Source of the DNA: Undaria pinnatifida
Taxonomy: Eukaryota; Sar; Phaeophyceae; Laminariales; Alariaceae
Direction: 5' to 3'
NCBI GenBank assembly: GCA_012845835.1
Contig: JABAKD010000002.1
Coordinates: 7,372,603 to 7,436,602 of the forward strand
DNA: 64,000 bases
In this document: positions 22,492 through 34,127 of the stretch, one piece after another
Numbering within the stretch: the stretch's first letter is position 1
Layout: each line of letters opens with the position of its first letter
Translations under genes and position numbers: made by a program
Notes under the pieces: model-generated
Seen by the model: only the letters and a program-made list of their open reading frames with translations
Databases searched by the model: none
What the model was told of the DNA's origin: nothing

Positions 22492-22785
22492 TTACGCTCC
22501 CGCTCGCGTGGGCCATGAAGTTCGAGCTGACCGGCGCCCAATCTTCCCGATCAGCAGCGGGCACGAGCCTGGTCGCCAAAAGGATCTGGCCTCTAGTTCT
22601 TTTTCTGTGGTTGTTTTTACTCGGAAAGCGAGAGGGTTTATGGCAGAGGTCTCCACATTCGGATCTTTGGGTGTACTGCGCGTAGACCTGACCGGCGGAA
22701 GGCACACATAGCTACAGCTCGTGGCCGCGAGGAGCATGGTCCATGTAATCAAGAAGCGGGCGACGACCCATCGCCAAAATGTCAT
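22492..22785 (-). CDS. Hypothetical short secreted protein or first exon
   Basis: This 97-codon frame starts at an ATG and begins MTFWRWVVARFLITWTML, followed by LAATSC. That is a short basic-aromatic start, a hydrophobic run of about 14 residues and small residues before a possible cleavage site, as in a signal peptide. The rest is basic and S/T-rich with no recognised domain. A frame of this length arises by chance in a window of this size, and the opposite strand is also open (22367-22711), so the call rests mainly on the signal-like start. Confidence 0.25.
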   Translation of the reverse strand: MTFWRWVVARFLITWTMLLAATSCSYVCLPPVRSTRSTPKDPNVETSAINPLAFRVKTTTEKELEARSFWRPGSCPLLIGKIGRRSARTSWPTRAGA

Positions 22786-23534
22786 CCAGAACCTAGGGGG
22801 GTGAAGTTGCAGCAGGCCCGACCGGACTTATGGATTTTTGCGACAGCAACAGGGGAAATCGCGGGACCTCAACCAGCCCCCTCCAGCCTCGTCAGGTGAG
22901 ATAACCATCTGCCCCTACTAATCGTATATGCATAGTAACATCAAGTAGTTTGTCTCTCACGACGTCGGTGTATTCCTGAGGGTAGTTTTTTTTTTTGCCG
23001 GTCACCACGCTGCTGTGCGTGAATGACCTTGGAACAACCCCTTTATTATTGGAAATCATGGCCTTTGTGCGCCTTGAACCTCTGTGGAAGACACTTTTTA
23101 CGTGCCCTCACGAAATAACTGCGTGAAGGAAATTCGAAGCGGAGTTGTTCGTACTCTCTGATCGAGCCGCATCCCTCATCGCCCTGGATACCCCAACTAT
23201 GACCGAGCTCAACCGAGTTGACAGTCCGGCAACCGCACGCAATGGGCCGGGCATTCGAGGTGGCGGTGTGATGGACCCCACGGCTGCCTCGGTGCGGTCA
23301 GTCAGCTGGGCGAAGGGTCCTCCTCCCCTCGTTGACCTTTGCCAAAACAACGGTACGCTGCTACTGTGCTCGCAGTAGCTTTTTTTGCGAGACGTCTAGA
23401 TTGTTATCCAGGATATAGTATGGGAATCGGGAATATTTTGATATTATAGGGGTTTTAATATGGTCGACCGAATTGTTAACAAAAAATAAAAAGTTGTCGG
23501 ATTTTTCCGGGACAAAGTTTTATGTGTAGGGTTG

Positions 23535-23572
23535 GTGCCGGGTTAGCCTTAGGGCTAGGGTTAGGGTCTAAA
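23535..23572 (+). repeat. Interstitial telomere-like tract
   Basis: The stretch reads GGGTTAGCCTTAGGGCTAGGG followed by TTAGGG, degenerate copies of TTAGGG on the plus strand. The array is too short and degenerate to be a chromosome end. Comparable degenerate tracts occur near 20530, 41220, 42500 and 48470. Confidence 0.5.
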
Positions 23573-23944
23573 TAAGTGATTTGGGCAGTATTTGACACTC
23601 GTCGTCTCAAAATACGGTAAGCACACGGGGTCAAAAATAAATCTCCAGCTTTTCATACTCTATCCTAGTATAATAATAATCCAGATTTGCGGTAGAGGCG
23701 GCTCGCTGAGCACGCCCAAAAAGGACAGTGTATTGATGGAGCTGCCAGCTCCGTCGACGCTCGGCCTGGATTGGCCGGCCGCCAAGAGAGACCGCGGCCC
23801 CCACTGGTAGACAATACATTTTAGGTGATACTTGGACTCGTTCATGTTGATTCTCGGTGCCTAGCTGGTTTGTAGCTGCAGCTTCTAAATCTCTTACTCT
23901 GCGTCCGCCAACCCTGTCTCGTGACACCTGCTACTGGAACCCGT

Positions 23945-24057
23945 CGGCCTCCTGTGTTCAAAGGCATTAATTAGTGGGGTATTAGTCCTTTTGACCATTT
24001 TCAAAGAAAGGTTAACCAATTTAGCTTATCCAAACTAAGCCTTATAACACTCTCCCC
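23945..24057 (-). repeat. Family G, possible tRNA-derived SINE
   Basis: On the minus strand it reads ATAAGGCTTAGTTTGG, then GTTAACCTTTC, AATGGTCAAAAGGACTAAT and ACCCCACTAATT. It matches 14510-14608 and lies 180 bp from a second reverse copy. Confidence 0.4.
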
Positions 24058-24194
24058 CCCTGAAACGGCGGGATGCCAGGTCGGCCGGATATACGGGCGG
24101 ACCTGTCAATATCCAAGCGGTCTCATTTCTTGGGGATACGGGGAGAGTGTATTTCGAGTTCGACATGGGGAAAATCTGAAACGTTTTCTTGTTG

Positions 24195-24352
24195 TTGTGG
24201 ATGGTGGGAATCGAACCCACTACCCAAAAATCCATGGTCCTGCCGACGACTCCATGTTTTAAGGTATCAGTGGGGTACTAGTCCGTTTGACCACTTACTT
24301 GCGCCAAAGGTTCACTAATAGCTTACCCGAACTAAGCCTTATGACACCCGCC
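24195..24352 (-). repeat. Family G copy with an extra B-box-like block
   Basis: On the minus strand the segment begins GTGTCATAAGGCTTAGTTCG and continues with AGTGGTCAAACGGACTAGT and ACCCCACTGAT. It then extends to GTGGGTTCGATTCCCAC (about 24204-24220), a perfect B-box within a 5-bp stem. I could not fold a complete tRNA from it: acceptor and anticodon stems do not pair. It is therefore called tRNA-like repeat rather than tRNA gene. Confidence 0.4.
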
Positions 24353-24944
24353 TTTCCTTCTTGATCCGCGAGTAGCATCTTGCCAAAATAAAGTCCATAG
24401 TCCTTCCTCTTGGTTCAGAATCGCTGTTGTATAGCTGGTATATGATACAACCAGCTGTTGTATCAGGTATACCGTGTATCGTATCAACGATGTCAATCAT
24501 CCGTCAATCAACCATCCAACCGGCAATCAATCGAAGGGGCCCACTCGACGAGGACAGAACATGTATGTCTAGTCAACTGTACTGAAAAACTGGTTGAAAT
24601 CGTCCAAAATCATCGGGGAGTTCGGAGTGAATGCGCTGTTGTTGTTGTTGTTCTAGTGTTGCATGATTCATCCATGCCTTCGAGAACTCGTGTTTCCGTT
24701 TAGATATCGAGCTCTTCGTGCTAGAAAGGAGCCCGTAAAACTTCTTCTGCAACCGCACCCCTACCTAGCGTGTAGGGATGACTCATGTACCTAGCTATTG
24801 ATAGACCATGGGCTTGGCTTCGTCATCGGGTTATATTCCATACCTAGACCATGGGCTTCGTCATTCAGGTTTGCCGTGGCGTGCGTCTTCCGCACCTTTC
24901 GCGTCTCAGCGCACTTGTTGTTCGTGAATAACCCCTTGATTGAT

Positions 24945-25209
24945 GAGTGATCCCACGGTAGGGATGCAACAGATTCCAAGAAATTTCTGAAGCTCCCATC
25001 ATGAGGATCACCCGAAACACGACATTCGAAGGCGTTCGATCGCGCAATCCGACCAACGCTCCTCCTAGTACCTGACTCTTCTTGCAATAGTACTATAAAA
25101 CGAACATATACTCGTGAGAGTATCAGGCCACCATAGCCGATGATTGTCGCACTCGAGGAGCTCAATCGGCCAAAAAATGCAACTCCTGCCAAGCGACAGG
25201 GGATGACTC
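24945..25209 (+). mobile_element. Family B MITE, uninterrupted
   Basis: The left end is GAGTGATCCCACGGTAGGG with GATGCAACAGATTCC following. The right end is CAGGGGATGACTC preceded by GCAACTCCTGCC. The interior contains CGTTCGATCGCGCAATCC and GAGGAGCTCAATCGGCC. The length is about 265 bp and there is no coding capacity. The interrupted copy 1 equivalent is 941-1915. Confidence 0.8.
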
Positions 25210-25861
25210 CCTTTTTTGGGGTTGTGTTCGCTCACTTACCCACACTCTTATACGAGTGTGGGCGGCGACAAACCGTTTTTTTCCTTCTTTTCCGATGTTT
25301 GTTGCGGATGCCGCCTAGCTCTTTTTGTTGGCCAACGTCTCTTTTCACGGGACGGCGAATTGGGCCATTTTGAAGTGTTTAGCAGCAGGGGAGAAGGACA
25401 CACGCTCCCCTTCTTGCAAGTAGTAAATAGTTCTCGCGCACTCGTTGTTGTTGTTGTTGCGCCTGAGGGGAGGAAAAGCAAAGATTACAAAGCGAAACAA
25501 AAAACAGATAAGGTACAGTCAGTATTATCATAGTCGTACTCAATTAAAACAGTTACCCATTAAAGGTACACACAATGCACTCGACATAATTGTCACCAAT
25601 AAGGTATACGTAGTGCACCCGACTAAAGTGTGGCCCGGGTGGGGTCATTGCGCCTGAGCGAAGGGAATCGAGGGAGAAGCACGATTAATAGAAATACATA
25701 CCAGGAATGTGTCACCCAGGTGTAAAGTAGAATTTACCCGATATGACCAGTACCCCATAATAATATGAGTAGACTATATATATAGCATTATTTATATGCC
25801 CTGTAGTGTATACTTACAAGCAATAAGAATATTATACCCCCATTTTATGTCATTACATTTT

Positions 25862-25970
25862 GCGCGATCGGAGTATCACACACAGCTTGCAAAGAAGATG
25901 AGTTTCGACAAAAGATTCGATCTCGCAGCGGGAGTGTATTTCAATTTTTATAAATTATAGTAGTATGCAA
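25862..25970 (-). mobile_element. Family F short element, reverse, copy 2 only
   Basis: It contains GCGCGATCGGAGTATCACAC, AGCTTGCAAAG, GAGTTTCGACAAAAG and AATTTTTATAAATTATA. Copy 1 lacks it between CATTTATTTCACTACATTA and AAGGCTCCGCATGG (near 4190). The target duplication is unclear. Confidence 0.75.
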
Positions 25971-26015
25971 GGGCTCCGCATGGCTGCCGGCATTCACCGG
26001 CATCCATGCTTTGGG

Positions 26016-26038
26016 CAGGGCAGGGCAGGGCAGGGCAG
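26016..26038. repeat. GGGCA pentamer tract
   Basis: Four to five copies of GGCAG/CAGGG are present here in copy 2. Copy 1 has only GGACAGGACAAGGCAG (near 4249). This is a length change after the duplication. Confidence 0.7.
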
Positions 26039-27285
26039 CACGACGGCTTGTTCGATTTAATATTCAATAGAGTAAAAACCGTCACCACACACACAGTCTA
26101 CGCGTACAGTATGTAAAGCAAGGCCAAGAGGTGATATATAGACTGACAATGGACTACGATCTACTGCCGTTTCTTACGTGACTCCGATCCCGATCTTCAT
26201 CATACGTACATATTTCCATTCGATAAATTCGAACCTCCATGCAGACTGACCCTCTAGTCTGGCCACGAAGAGACGTTTCGAGTGAGCTTCATGATGTTTC
26301 GACTCGATCGAGCATCCGGGGCCAGCAAGGTGGTGACCATGTTTGCTGCATGTTCTCTACGTAGCCACTAAAAGACGCATCTGCTATACCATGCATGATA
26401 ATATCCACTACGAGTATATCCGAGGCTTGCAGACTGACTCTCTGTGTATAGTCTGATCGTGGAGATACTTTCTACTTGCTGAAAGGTGTTCCAGGCGTGA
26501 AACACGGTGTCGCTGCCTTCATCGTTCAACTCCTCGAATGTTACTATTATTATATGATGCTGCTGCTTGTTGCTGTAGATCGCTCACTTCGTTATATAGA
26601 GTGGTACCTGATGGCACTCAAGAATCTGGCAGGTAGGAATTTCCGGTTCGAACTTTATTTAATTTAGACGAAAATAAAAAACGTACCTAGATGGCCATTT
26701 TTGTCTGATCGCTGATCGCTCACTGGCCGGGGGTCGTCCTGTACCTCATATGGGGACAACTGGGCCCCATCCCGGGAAACTTGAACAGCACCACACAAAC
26801 GCCATAGAAATGGACGAATTAGAGCGATTTATGTATACTGACCAGTAACAACAGTCAGTAGCCAGCACACGGCTCTGCCAACCACACAACAACGAAGCGG
26901 TCGAAAACACTAGTATACCTTGAGAAACACGCCTCTACTCTAGAACTGCACCCACGCTTGTGGGGACAAACATATTTGGGATACTTATGCGGTCCTGAAA
27001 GATGGACCAATGCGGACAGACTCGTTGGAGCGGCAATGAAAAATAATGACAAAACATAGTCTACATGGTTTCAGCTGAGATTTGTAAAATCGACGCCATT
27101 GTATTTTTGTTGCTTCCAGTGGTAGCCAGCGACACAACACATTCACGAACGGCACGGCAAAGCACAGCACATATACACACTGCGTCCACGACGGTTTCCT
27201 ATTGATCAAGTAGAGCGGACTGGCGCCAGTGTTACTGCTGCTGCTGCCGGTATTGCTCGGAACTTGACAAAGCCTGATACAAATT

Positions 27286-27627
27286 TTATCGCCTACCGCT
27301 ATTTAAAGGAGCCACTCCGACGTGTTTTGCCTTTGACCACTCCTCAAACCATGATTCAAAGAAAGTCTTGAGAGCATCTATTGCTGGCGCACACGAGATA
27401 TTGTACGTAGATAGATGTCGTAGAACATATGGCACGAAAAGCACGCCATACTTTTCTCGCGCGTTAGGCTGCGGGACAAGCACGCCATCCATCTCTAAGT
27501 TACGACGATTGTCTTGATCCCGGCCGAGCTCGGTGGCGGTGCTCTGAGCATCCAACTTCGCTACGCTGGCTCTGTTTTTCAAGGGATTGTGTTCTGCCTC
27601 GCTGCTCAAGTCGACGAGCAGGGGCAT
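27286..27627 (-). CDS. Hypothetical protein fragment, 113 codons
   Basis: This minus-strand frame from an ATG ends at a TAA after LNSGRR. Composition is protein-like: RDQDNRRNLEMDGVLVPQP, GVLFVPYVLRHLSTYN and FFESWFEEWSKAK, with aromatic and charged residues spaced as in a folded domain. I do not recognise the family. The first 15 codons lie in sequence that copy 1 lacks. In copy 1 a 4-bp change in a GATA tract breaks the frame (6167-6450), so at most one copy could encode a protein. It may be the last exon of a degraded gene or a transposon-derived piece. Confidence 0.3.
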   Translation of the reverse strand: MPLLVDLSSEAEHNPLKNRASVAKLDAQSTATELGRDQDNRRNLEMDGVLVPQPNAREKYGVLFVPYVLRHLSTYNISCAPAIDALKTFFESWFEEWSKAKHVGVAPLNSGRR

Positions 27628-28379
27628 TTTTTATAATCGCCCCTTCTCTTCTCGCAGTTTTGTACTCGCTCCGCTTTCCGCCCGCCGTACGGCATCATCA
27701 GTCCAATTGTTTTACCCTACTGTCTGCTACTGGTATGACTCAGCAGCAGGAGCAGAAGCTCCGTTGTGACAGCCACGAACGGTGGTTCTGTGTGTATGCG
27801 TGTGCTCTTCTGTACACATGTGGGTGCAGGGTGGGTGCTGTCATAGGCACACAAAACGGCCATAAAGAGCGGTGTCTTCTTTTTCAAAAGCAGCCGCTCA
27901 GCCAAGCACCCACGAAGCAGAATACTGCAACAGCACAACAGCAGCGGTACAACGGAAGCCGCGCTCCAAGCCCTTGCCTTTGTGCCACTAGTCACGGTGT
28001 ATGTGCGCGTGGCTGGTGCACAGCAGCGGGATATCGAAACACAACGATATTAACACGTCCAACGCAACGGTCGAACTCGCATTGTCGGGCCCTATACCAG
28101 GTAGACGGAGTATACAGCAGCAAAATCAGTGCTATTGCAGCTCAAACCTGTACGTACAATTGGAACGCCTAGGTTTCCCATGTTCGACTTGCGGCACCCC
28201 CGGTATCCATATCAAGTTAGCCCCATCCCGAAGGAGAATCTTGTAGCAATTACATACAGTAGTATTAGTAGCAGTACCGTAATAGCCCCATATTATCTAC
28301 CATGTGTAGTAAGCCATTCGCACGACGAGTGGCTCTGTATGTAACACAAGACAAACACCAGGTATAGCGTGGCCGACGC
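27590..28379. other. Copy 2-specific 0.79 kb block
   Basis: Copy 1 joins CTGGCTCTGTTTTTAATCG directly to the left terminus of the family A element (6461). Copy 2 has 0.79 kb between the corresponding points. It contains CAG-rich stretches and a 170-codon plus-strand frame (27660-28172) with compositional bias and no recognised domain. The block ends exactly where the family A element begins. Confidence 0.6.
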
Positions 28380-28651
28380 AGGACGCGTGCTACGATAGAG
28401 GTGCACCAACCATTGTGTTTCTGAGGGTTCTTCAATTTGGGAGCTTAAGACATACCTCTCCCAAAAACTGATTTGGAGAAAATATAAGACTGCTATGATA
28501 CCGGATGAAAAGCCTATGGCTGAGGTACGCAACGAGAATCAGGAAAAAAAAAAAACGGTTTCCATTTTCGACGATTTTGGGGTAAGGAGCCCCGTTATTC
28601 AGAAACCATTTTCGCCAAAAAACGGTATACCTCTATCGTAGCACGCGTCCT
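28380..28651 (+). mobile_element. Family A MITE
   Basis: This is a 272-bp counterpart of 6461-6733 with the same ends (AGGACGCGTGCTACGATAGA and inverse) and interior. The right flank GTATGTGTCCGCGAGGTACT is shared with copy 1; the left flank is not. Confidence 0.92.
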
Positions 28652-29124
28652 GTATGTGTCCGCGAGGTACTTACTGAAATAGCCACTTCTCTTGCGAGGG
28701 GTGAAAAACTCAAAATCAGGTAGTGAAAACAGACGTATTAACGTGTATTAACATCCCTCCTGCCGTAGCCAGGAAGATTGCGCATCGCGTTTTGTGGGCA
28801 CGTCACAACGTCACGGTTGAGGCCACTCACCAGCAGTACTGCCCACCGTCGCGCACGCACTGAAGCCAGGACCCGGGTGGCACCTATAAAAACACATCAA
28901 ACCACATAACACAACAACATCGTGTTCGAGGGGAGCGGGGCGCGGTCTTGGCTGTCAACTTTGCTCGAAGTTAGTGATTGGGGGGTGAGGGCTAGACCTC
29001 GGCAAGTGAGGAGTTCCTGGGGACATTTCGTTGCACGCGTATATACCGTAGCATGCAACTTGATGAAGGGTCATTCCCGCCAAGTGCGAGGGCATGGGGC
29101 AGAGGTGGAGCGGCGGGGAAAGGG

Positions 29125-29345
29125 GGGGTGTACTCAGTATGTGCATGGCCGTAATCGTGTGACCGTAGACCCTCGCATCCTCACTATGCCGGGACGGAGC
29201 ATGTCGGGTTTTCACCAACCAGAGGCAGACAGTGCTTGCACCAAGCGCAAAGCGCCGTGCGGTGCTCGGCGAGTCGCATAAAGGGTGAACTGCATCCTTC
29301 CAAAAACCGCTCGTAAGACGGACTTCGGCACCCTGTGCCTACTTT
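29125..29345 (+). repeat. Family D element
   Basis: This is the counterpart of 7190-7445: GGTGTACTCAGTATGTGC, CGGGACGGAGCATGTCGGG, GCTTGCACCAAGCGCAAAGC and GGTGCTCGGCGAGTCGCAT. Confidence 0.7.
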
Positions 29346-29605
29346 CTTGCGTACGGATGACAGCGCCAATGACTTACGTTGTTTCCTGGTGTGGCCACTC
29401 CAGAGACAGCATTGGGTATTGCTATGAAACTGCCTCGTGGATGCCTTACATGAGGTTGGGGGGGGGGGGTAACAATTGCATCATGCACGGCCGCAATCCA
29501 TGGGGACGGTTAGACCCGTGGCCTGGTGATATTATTTCGCAGTGAGGTACAGAGTCATCCCAGTGAGCGGCCCAAACCCGGCGGCGAAAAACGCGTACCC
29601 TCCGT

Positions 29606-29685
29606 ACCGTAGGGGGGTCCTTTTGGGGGCTTTTTTTTCAGTGGCTCAGGGTTACACGCGCGAGTGACCCCCCCTACCGTAGCCT
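29606..29685 (+). mobile_element. Family C MITE with internal deletion
   Basis: The left terminus ACCGTAGGGGGGTCC and right terminus CCCCCCTACCGTAGCC are kept, but the 170 bp of interior seen at 9610-9770 is missing. The remaining palindrome ACACGCGCGAGTGACC marks the left breakpoint. Confidence 0.8.
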
Positions 29686-32269
29686 TGATATCGTGCTGTT
29701 TTATCTTTTTTCGATGTGAAATCCCCCATGGGATGGTCGGCGGCGCTACGCCAAGAAGCCAATCGTCTCGCTTGCTATCGTCAGCGAGGTACAGACCCAG
29801 TCGTGCGAGTCACCCAAACCCCGCAAGTGAAAAAGGGTATACCCCTTTCTTACCGTTGTAGCCGTTTTACCCCCTCCTTACCGTAGGCTTGAATGCCAAT
29901 CGCAATATTTAACGAGGAGGCCTAAAACATGTACATCTACGATGAACCGAACCCGTTTCTTGTTAGGCAGTAGGTAGTCGGCGTCTCCCCCGATAGATAC
30001 ACCGGGTTTAACTGCTGAGGTCGAATGCCACAACCAGGGACATTGCCCTTGAACAAATGATTACGTCCAAAGTGGGATAGGGCGAGTTGGTGAAAAACTC
30101 GATGCCCCATTCGAAGAGCAGTGGAAGCGCTGAACGTTAAGCGCGACCAGAACGAAGGCACGTGTACCGGGGGAAGGGGGGGTGGGGGGGGGGGTGATAC
30201 CTGTGGCCACGGCGTGTTCAGACCGTCTTCCAATGTAACCCCTCGTACGACTTGAGCTAGACATTAAAAACATTGATCAAGCACACGACACAGCGTCGAC
30301 AGTTTAGTCCGGGTCTTAGCAATTTCTCCTCACCTTTTTCGCGTCTCCACTTGCTTTTACATGCGTAGCTAGTTTCATGGTCTTGGTTTGGTCGGCAAGG
30401 GCTGACCATGAATCCCACGGCACAAAATAGAGCTGGTGTGTATTCGTTTTCGTGTATTCGTTGCGCCTGCATGCCGCAAAGAGGGTTAGCGGGAAACGCA
30501 GAAAGATGCGTATCAAGGGGGGGGAGGGGGTACTCATTTCATGCACGGCCAGCAGTCGGATAGTCATAACCCTTGCCTCATTTCATGCACGGCCCCCAGC
30601 AGTCGGATAGCCATATACGCTCGCCCCCCTTGTATGTCGGGACCAGGGGGGGCGGGTAACAAGGGGCGTTCAGCAGGTGGGGGTGGTAATGGGGGAGTGA
30701 TGACCAAGTACTTCGGTGTTATACAGGCTGGGCCAGCAAATATCAGCTTTATACTCGTTCTGCGTTTTCCCAACCATTTGGAACTAAATTATGTCTTCAA
30801 ATATTGAGGCAGTGTTTCTCGTCCGGCAGCGCGTTTGCCAACGTTAGATTTCGTTGAGGCCGGTTTGATCTCGGCCAGAAAGTCCAGCAAACCCATTTTC
30901 TTGGCAAATGCCAGCACAATAAAGTCTACAGGAGAGTCCGATAACGATACCGCTGGTACTCGGTGTGAACATTCCTCATGGTATGGCCCGACAATCGATA
31001 TCCTTACTATCGCCTAGTTCGATCTCCCCATCAAGAGGTATGTCGTGTATATGATTTCCTATACAAAGTCAATGATATTACGATGACATCCACAAAATCT
31101 GCAATATTCTTTTATGTTCACCTGGATTATTTCTTACGGGCAAGACTCCTTACCGCATGACTGCTGAATTTTTTTGTTTTCGTTTGTTTTTTGGTCGTTT
31201 TTAGAGTGCTTGAGTTCCCAAGAAAACACAACAAAACAAAAAAACTGCAGTACGTGTTCTCTTGAGAACACTATCGCGAAGCACGTGTGGAGGTTTCAGC
31301 TAAAAAAAAAACGGGACTGAGAATGTACGCGACCAACTAAAAAGCTGGTCTTGACTGGCCCAGCACGTAGTATTGTACACAGTATTAAGTACCGGTATAA
31401 AATATTTTATATACATTGGCATTGCTATATCTCCGTGTTTGCTACCGAAGTCATCGGCCTATCAAAAACGGGCTTAAGATACATTTTGAAATGTACTTGT
31501 CGACGCAGAATCTACGAAGCGACGATCCCATGGCGGTGCTTATCGTGAAGAAACCGATATCACAATAAACGGCAGCCGCTTTGCATGAGTGGATCCGTGT
31601 TGCATCAAAAAACGTCATAGCAGCAATCTCCCCCTACCGTACAACATAACAAATTGCCTTGGTCAAAGGACGCATTCTACTATTGAGGCAGGACTTTTGA
31701 GCATTTTTTTTTGTATTGAGTTGACGGACCCCTCCTTCGCCCAAACTGGTGAACGCTTTGTGTTCCTAGGTCGTGTTCTTTTGTCATCGGGGTTTCATTA
31801 AATCTTTTTGCAATATGAATGCTTTGTGTGCCTACTCTTGATATTAATAGGCCATACTTTTTTTCATCGGGCTGTACTTTCAGTTTTACCCCTGACCCAG
31901 GGTACGACAATAGTAGGGGGGATGTTACGACGGTGTCATGATGATGTTATTATATACCTCCATTTTCCCCACAGACAGGGCTTGAGTCACACGCACGACT
32001 GACTCTCTACTTAACGGACAATATGTCTTCACCATCAGGTGATATTTTGCGCAGCACAAGCTTTACCATTCAACTGCGGATTCCTATCGCCGGAGAAAAA
32101 CGAAAAACACGTAAGCTCAAGGCCGCAAAGAAACAGTGGCGCCACTTGCGCGACGAGTGGCCCAGACAGAGCTTATGCTGCTGCAGAAAACGTTGTTCCG
32201 AAAGCGCCCCCCCCCTGCCGTAGCCTTCGCCCCTGGTGCCCTCTTTCTTGCGTTTCTTGAGGAGCCCTG
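29686..32269. other. Duplicated block, copy 2
   Basis: This matches 9783-12509 without the family F insertion. The plus-strand start ATGTCTTCACCATCAGGTG (32023) matches ATGTCTTCATCAGCAGGTG at 12265, but the two reading frames diverge after about 15 codons. No gene is called. Confidence 0.45.
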
Positions 32270-32892
32270 ACGCGTGCCATCATTACGATAGGGGTCGCAC
32301 TGTTTTTGCTGAGTCGAGTTATGAATGACAGGGCTCCTTAACCCAACGTTTGTCCTAAAAATGGATTATTACTCTTATTTTCTTTATATATTTCTCTTTG
32401 TGTACCATAGCTAGCCCATGCGGTTGTTCATTGCAAAAATCCGCTTCTGTGGGAGATATACACTGGTATAGCCCTCCTACTCAAGCGATTAGGAGCCTCA
32501 GAACTGTGGACAGTGGAGCACCGGAAAGTGAATAGTGTTGGTGGTATGATACGATAGCTGATCTTCTTGGTGGTGATTGACTGCTGAGGATCTGGTGTGA
32601 GGTGTGAACGCTGTTATTTAGATCTGGAAAATCTGAAGACAACAGGGGTTTCTATTTATCCTCTTCTGGATTCTGGTAGAGGGATTCGGGAATGATGTTA
32701 AGATCCCTTGTTTTCTTGTGTTTTGGAGCTATTACAACAACTTATCTCTCTCTGTTAGCACCTAAACGGTGCTGACCAGCCCTCCTTTGGCCAAGGGGGA
32801 ACAACCTATGGTCTATAGACCCTGCCTGGCCTAGGCGTGTCTATAGCCATCGATAATTCGGGTTGAACACACCTCTACAGAGTAACACGCGT
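32270..32892. mobile_element. Long family A-related element, copy 2
   Basis: This is the counterpart of 12510-13131, with ends CGCGTGCCATCATTACGATA and CCTCTACAGAGTAACACGCG. Confidence 0.5.
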
Positions 32893-33063
32893 TTTCTGTA
32901 CTTCATCCACAAACTGGCTTTGGCATTGGGGTGTAGAAAAGGGGGTAGCAAGGGCAGTACAGCGGTGTTGCACCAATTTTTGAGACCGTCCGGTTTAAGA
33001 ATTTTCAGGAGTAAGACCAGGTAAATCGGCTAGTCACGAAAAAAAACGACTTGGAATTAGTGT

Positions 33064-33356
33064 AGGACGCGCCTGCTACAGTAGGGTTCGTAGCACCTTT
33101 TGTGCGAAATATCTTTCTGTATTACGAGGTTCCTTAGCACCCAACTTCGTCGGGGAACGCCGTTCGTATTTAGCGGTACTATTCGATTTTTCATACCTAG
33201 TGTATGGTATGGTTCACTGGGGTACAGCTTCATGTTTGCTTTTTGTTTCTGAACATCGGCTTTTGGGCGAGAGGTGACGAGCTCCCCATGAGAGAGCAGC
33301 CAAATAAGCCAAAAGAGGGCTGCACACCACTACCCTGGCAATCTGGCAATGCGTCG
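33064..33356 (-). mobile_element. Family A MITE, diverged, copy 2
   Basis: This is the counterpart of 13304-13585, with left end AGGACGCGCCTGCTACAGTAG and right end ACCACTACCCTGG..ATGCGTCG. CTGGCAAT is doubled near the right end. Confidence 0.75.
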
Positions 33357-34127
33357 AATACAGGTCCAGTTCTTTTAATGGCTAAAAATGTCAAAGATAT
33401 TTTAACGTAGCAGAGATAAGACCACCCAAATTTGGGTTGTCATGGGGTGCGCTCTTACTTCAGGTACAGTGCTGTCAGGGGGATAGTAACGGGGCGTGAA
33501 CAAGGCGGGGTGCCTAGGGACCCACAGCCAGAAGCGTACCAAGCAGAGACGTAGTATTGTCAGATGGGCGCATTCAGCGGGCGTAAAACGAGAAAATTAG
33601 TTAAGCGAGCGCTCAACAAGAAGGGTGCCACCAATTGGGGGACATCAAAAGGGGAGCGGGGGTAGTAAGCGGAGCCAAGGGGCGTAGAGCAAAGGGTGCG
33701 CCACAACGGAAGCAGTCGGGGACGCGTTATACGACGGCGGGTAGCATGTTTTCGGTAAGTATTTTAACGAGTCGCTCTACGGTAGCCCCCCCGTCCCCTG
33801 CTCTGCTTTTACCGAAGTCACCGGGGTTTCGAAACAAGCTCTTCCGGCCGTATCTCCTGAAATATATTGCGCCCTTTGTCATACCGACGTCATCGTCCGA
33901 AGTTCATTTTGCAAACAAGAACAAACATGAATGTGCTGTTTTCATTTTGGATAGCATCCTTCCTTGTGTCGAGCAGCCAGGAAGCATTCGTCAATGAAGA
34001 AAATCGCTGTTTTTTTTGGGAAGGGGGGGGGGTGGGCGGCTATCGTAGAATCGGTCGAAGTATGCTACTAATTGTACCGTAGAGATGCAACAACGTTCTT
34101 GGCTGAATCTCACCATTCGAAGATCTC

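Larger units (their letters stand above)
21400..24867. other. Unique spacer between the duplicated copies
   Basis: This is the only sequence separating the two copies. 21750-22080 has a 108-codon plus-strand frame and equally long frames on the other strand, with no recognised family. 22200-22800 is more GC-rich than its surroundings. 23145-23378 has a 77-codon plus-strand frame rich in A, P and G. 23535-23572 is telomere-like. 23945-24352 holds two reverse family G copies. The rest gave no recognisable feature. Confidence 0.45.

Noticed and set aside
24195-24300. tRNA gene on the minus strand
   Set aside because: A perfect T-arm is present, but acceptor, D and anticodon arms do not pair, and related copies lack the T-arm.
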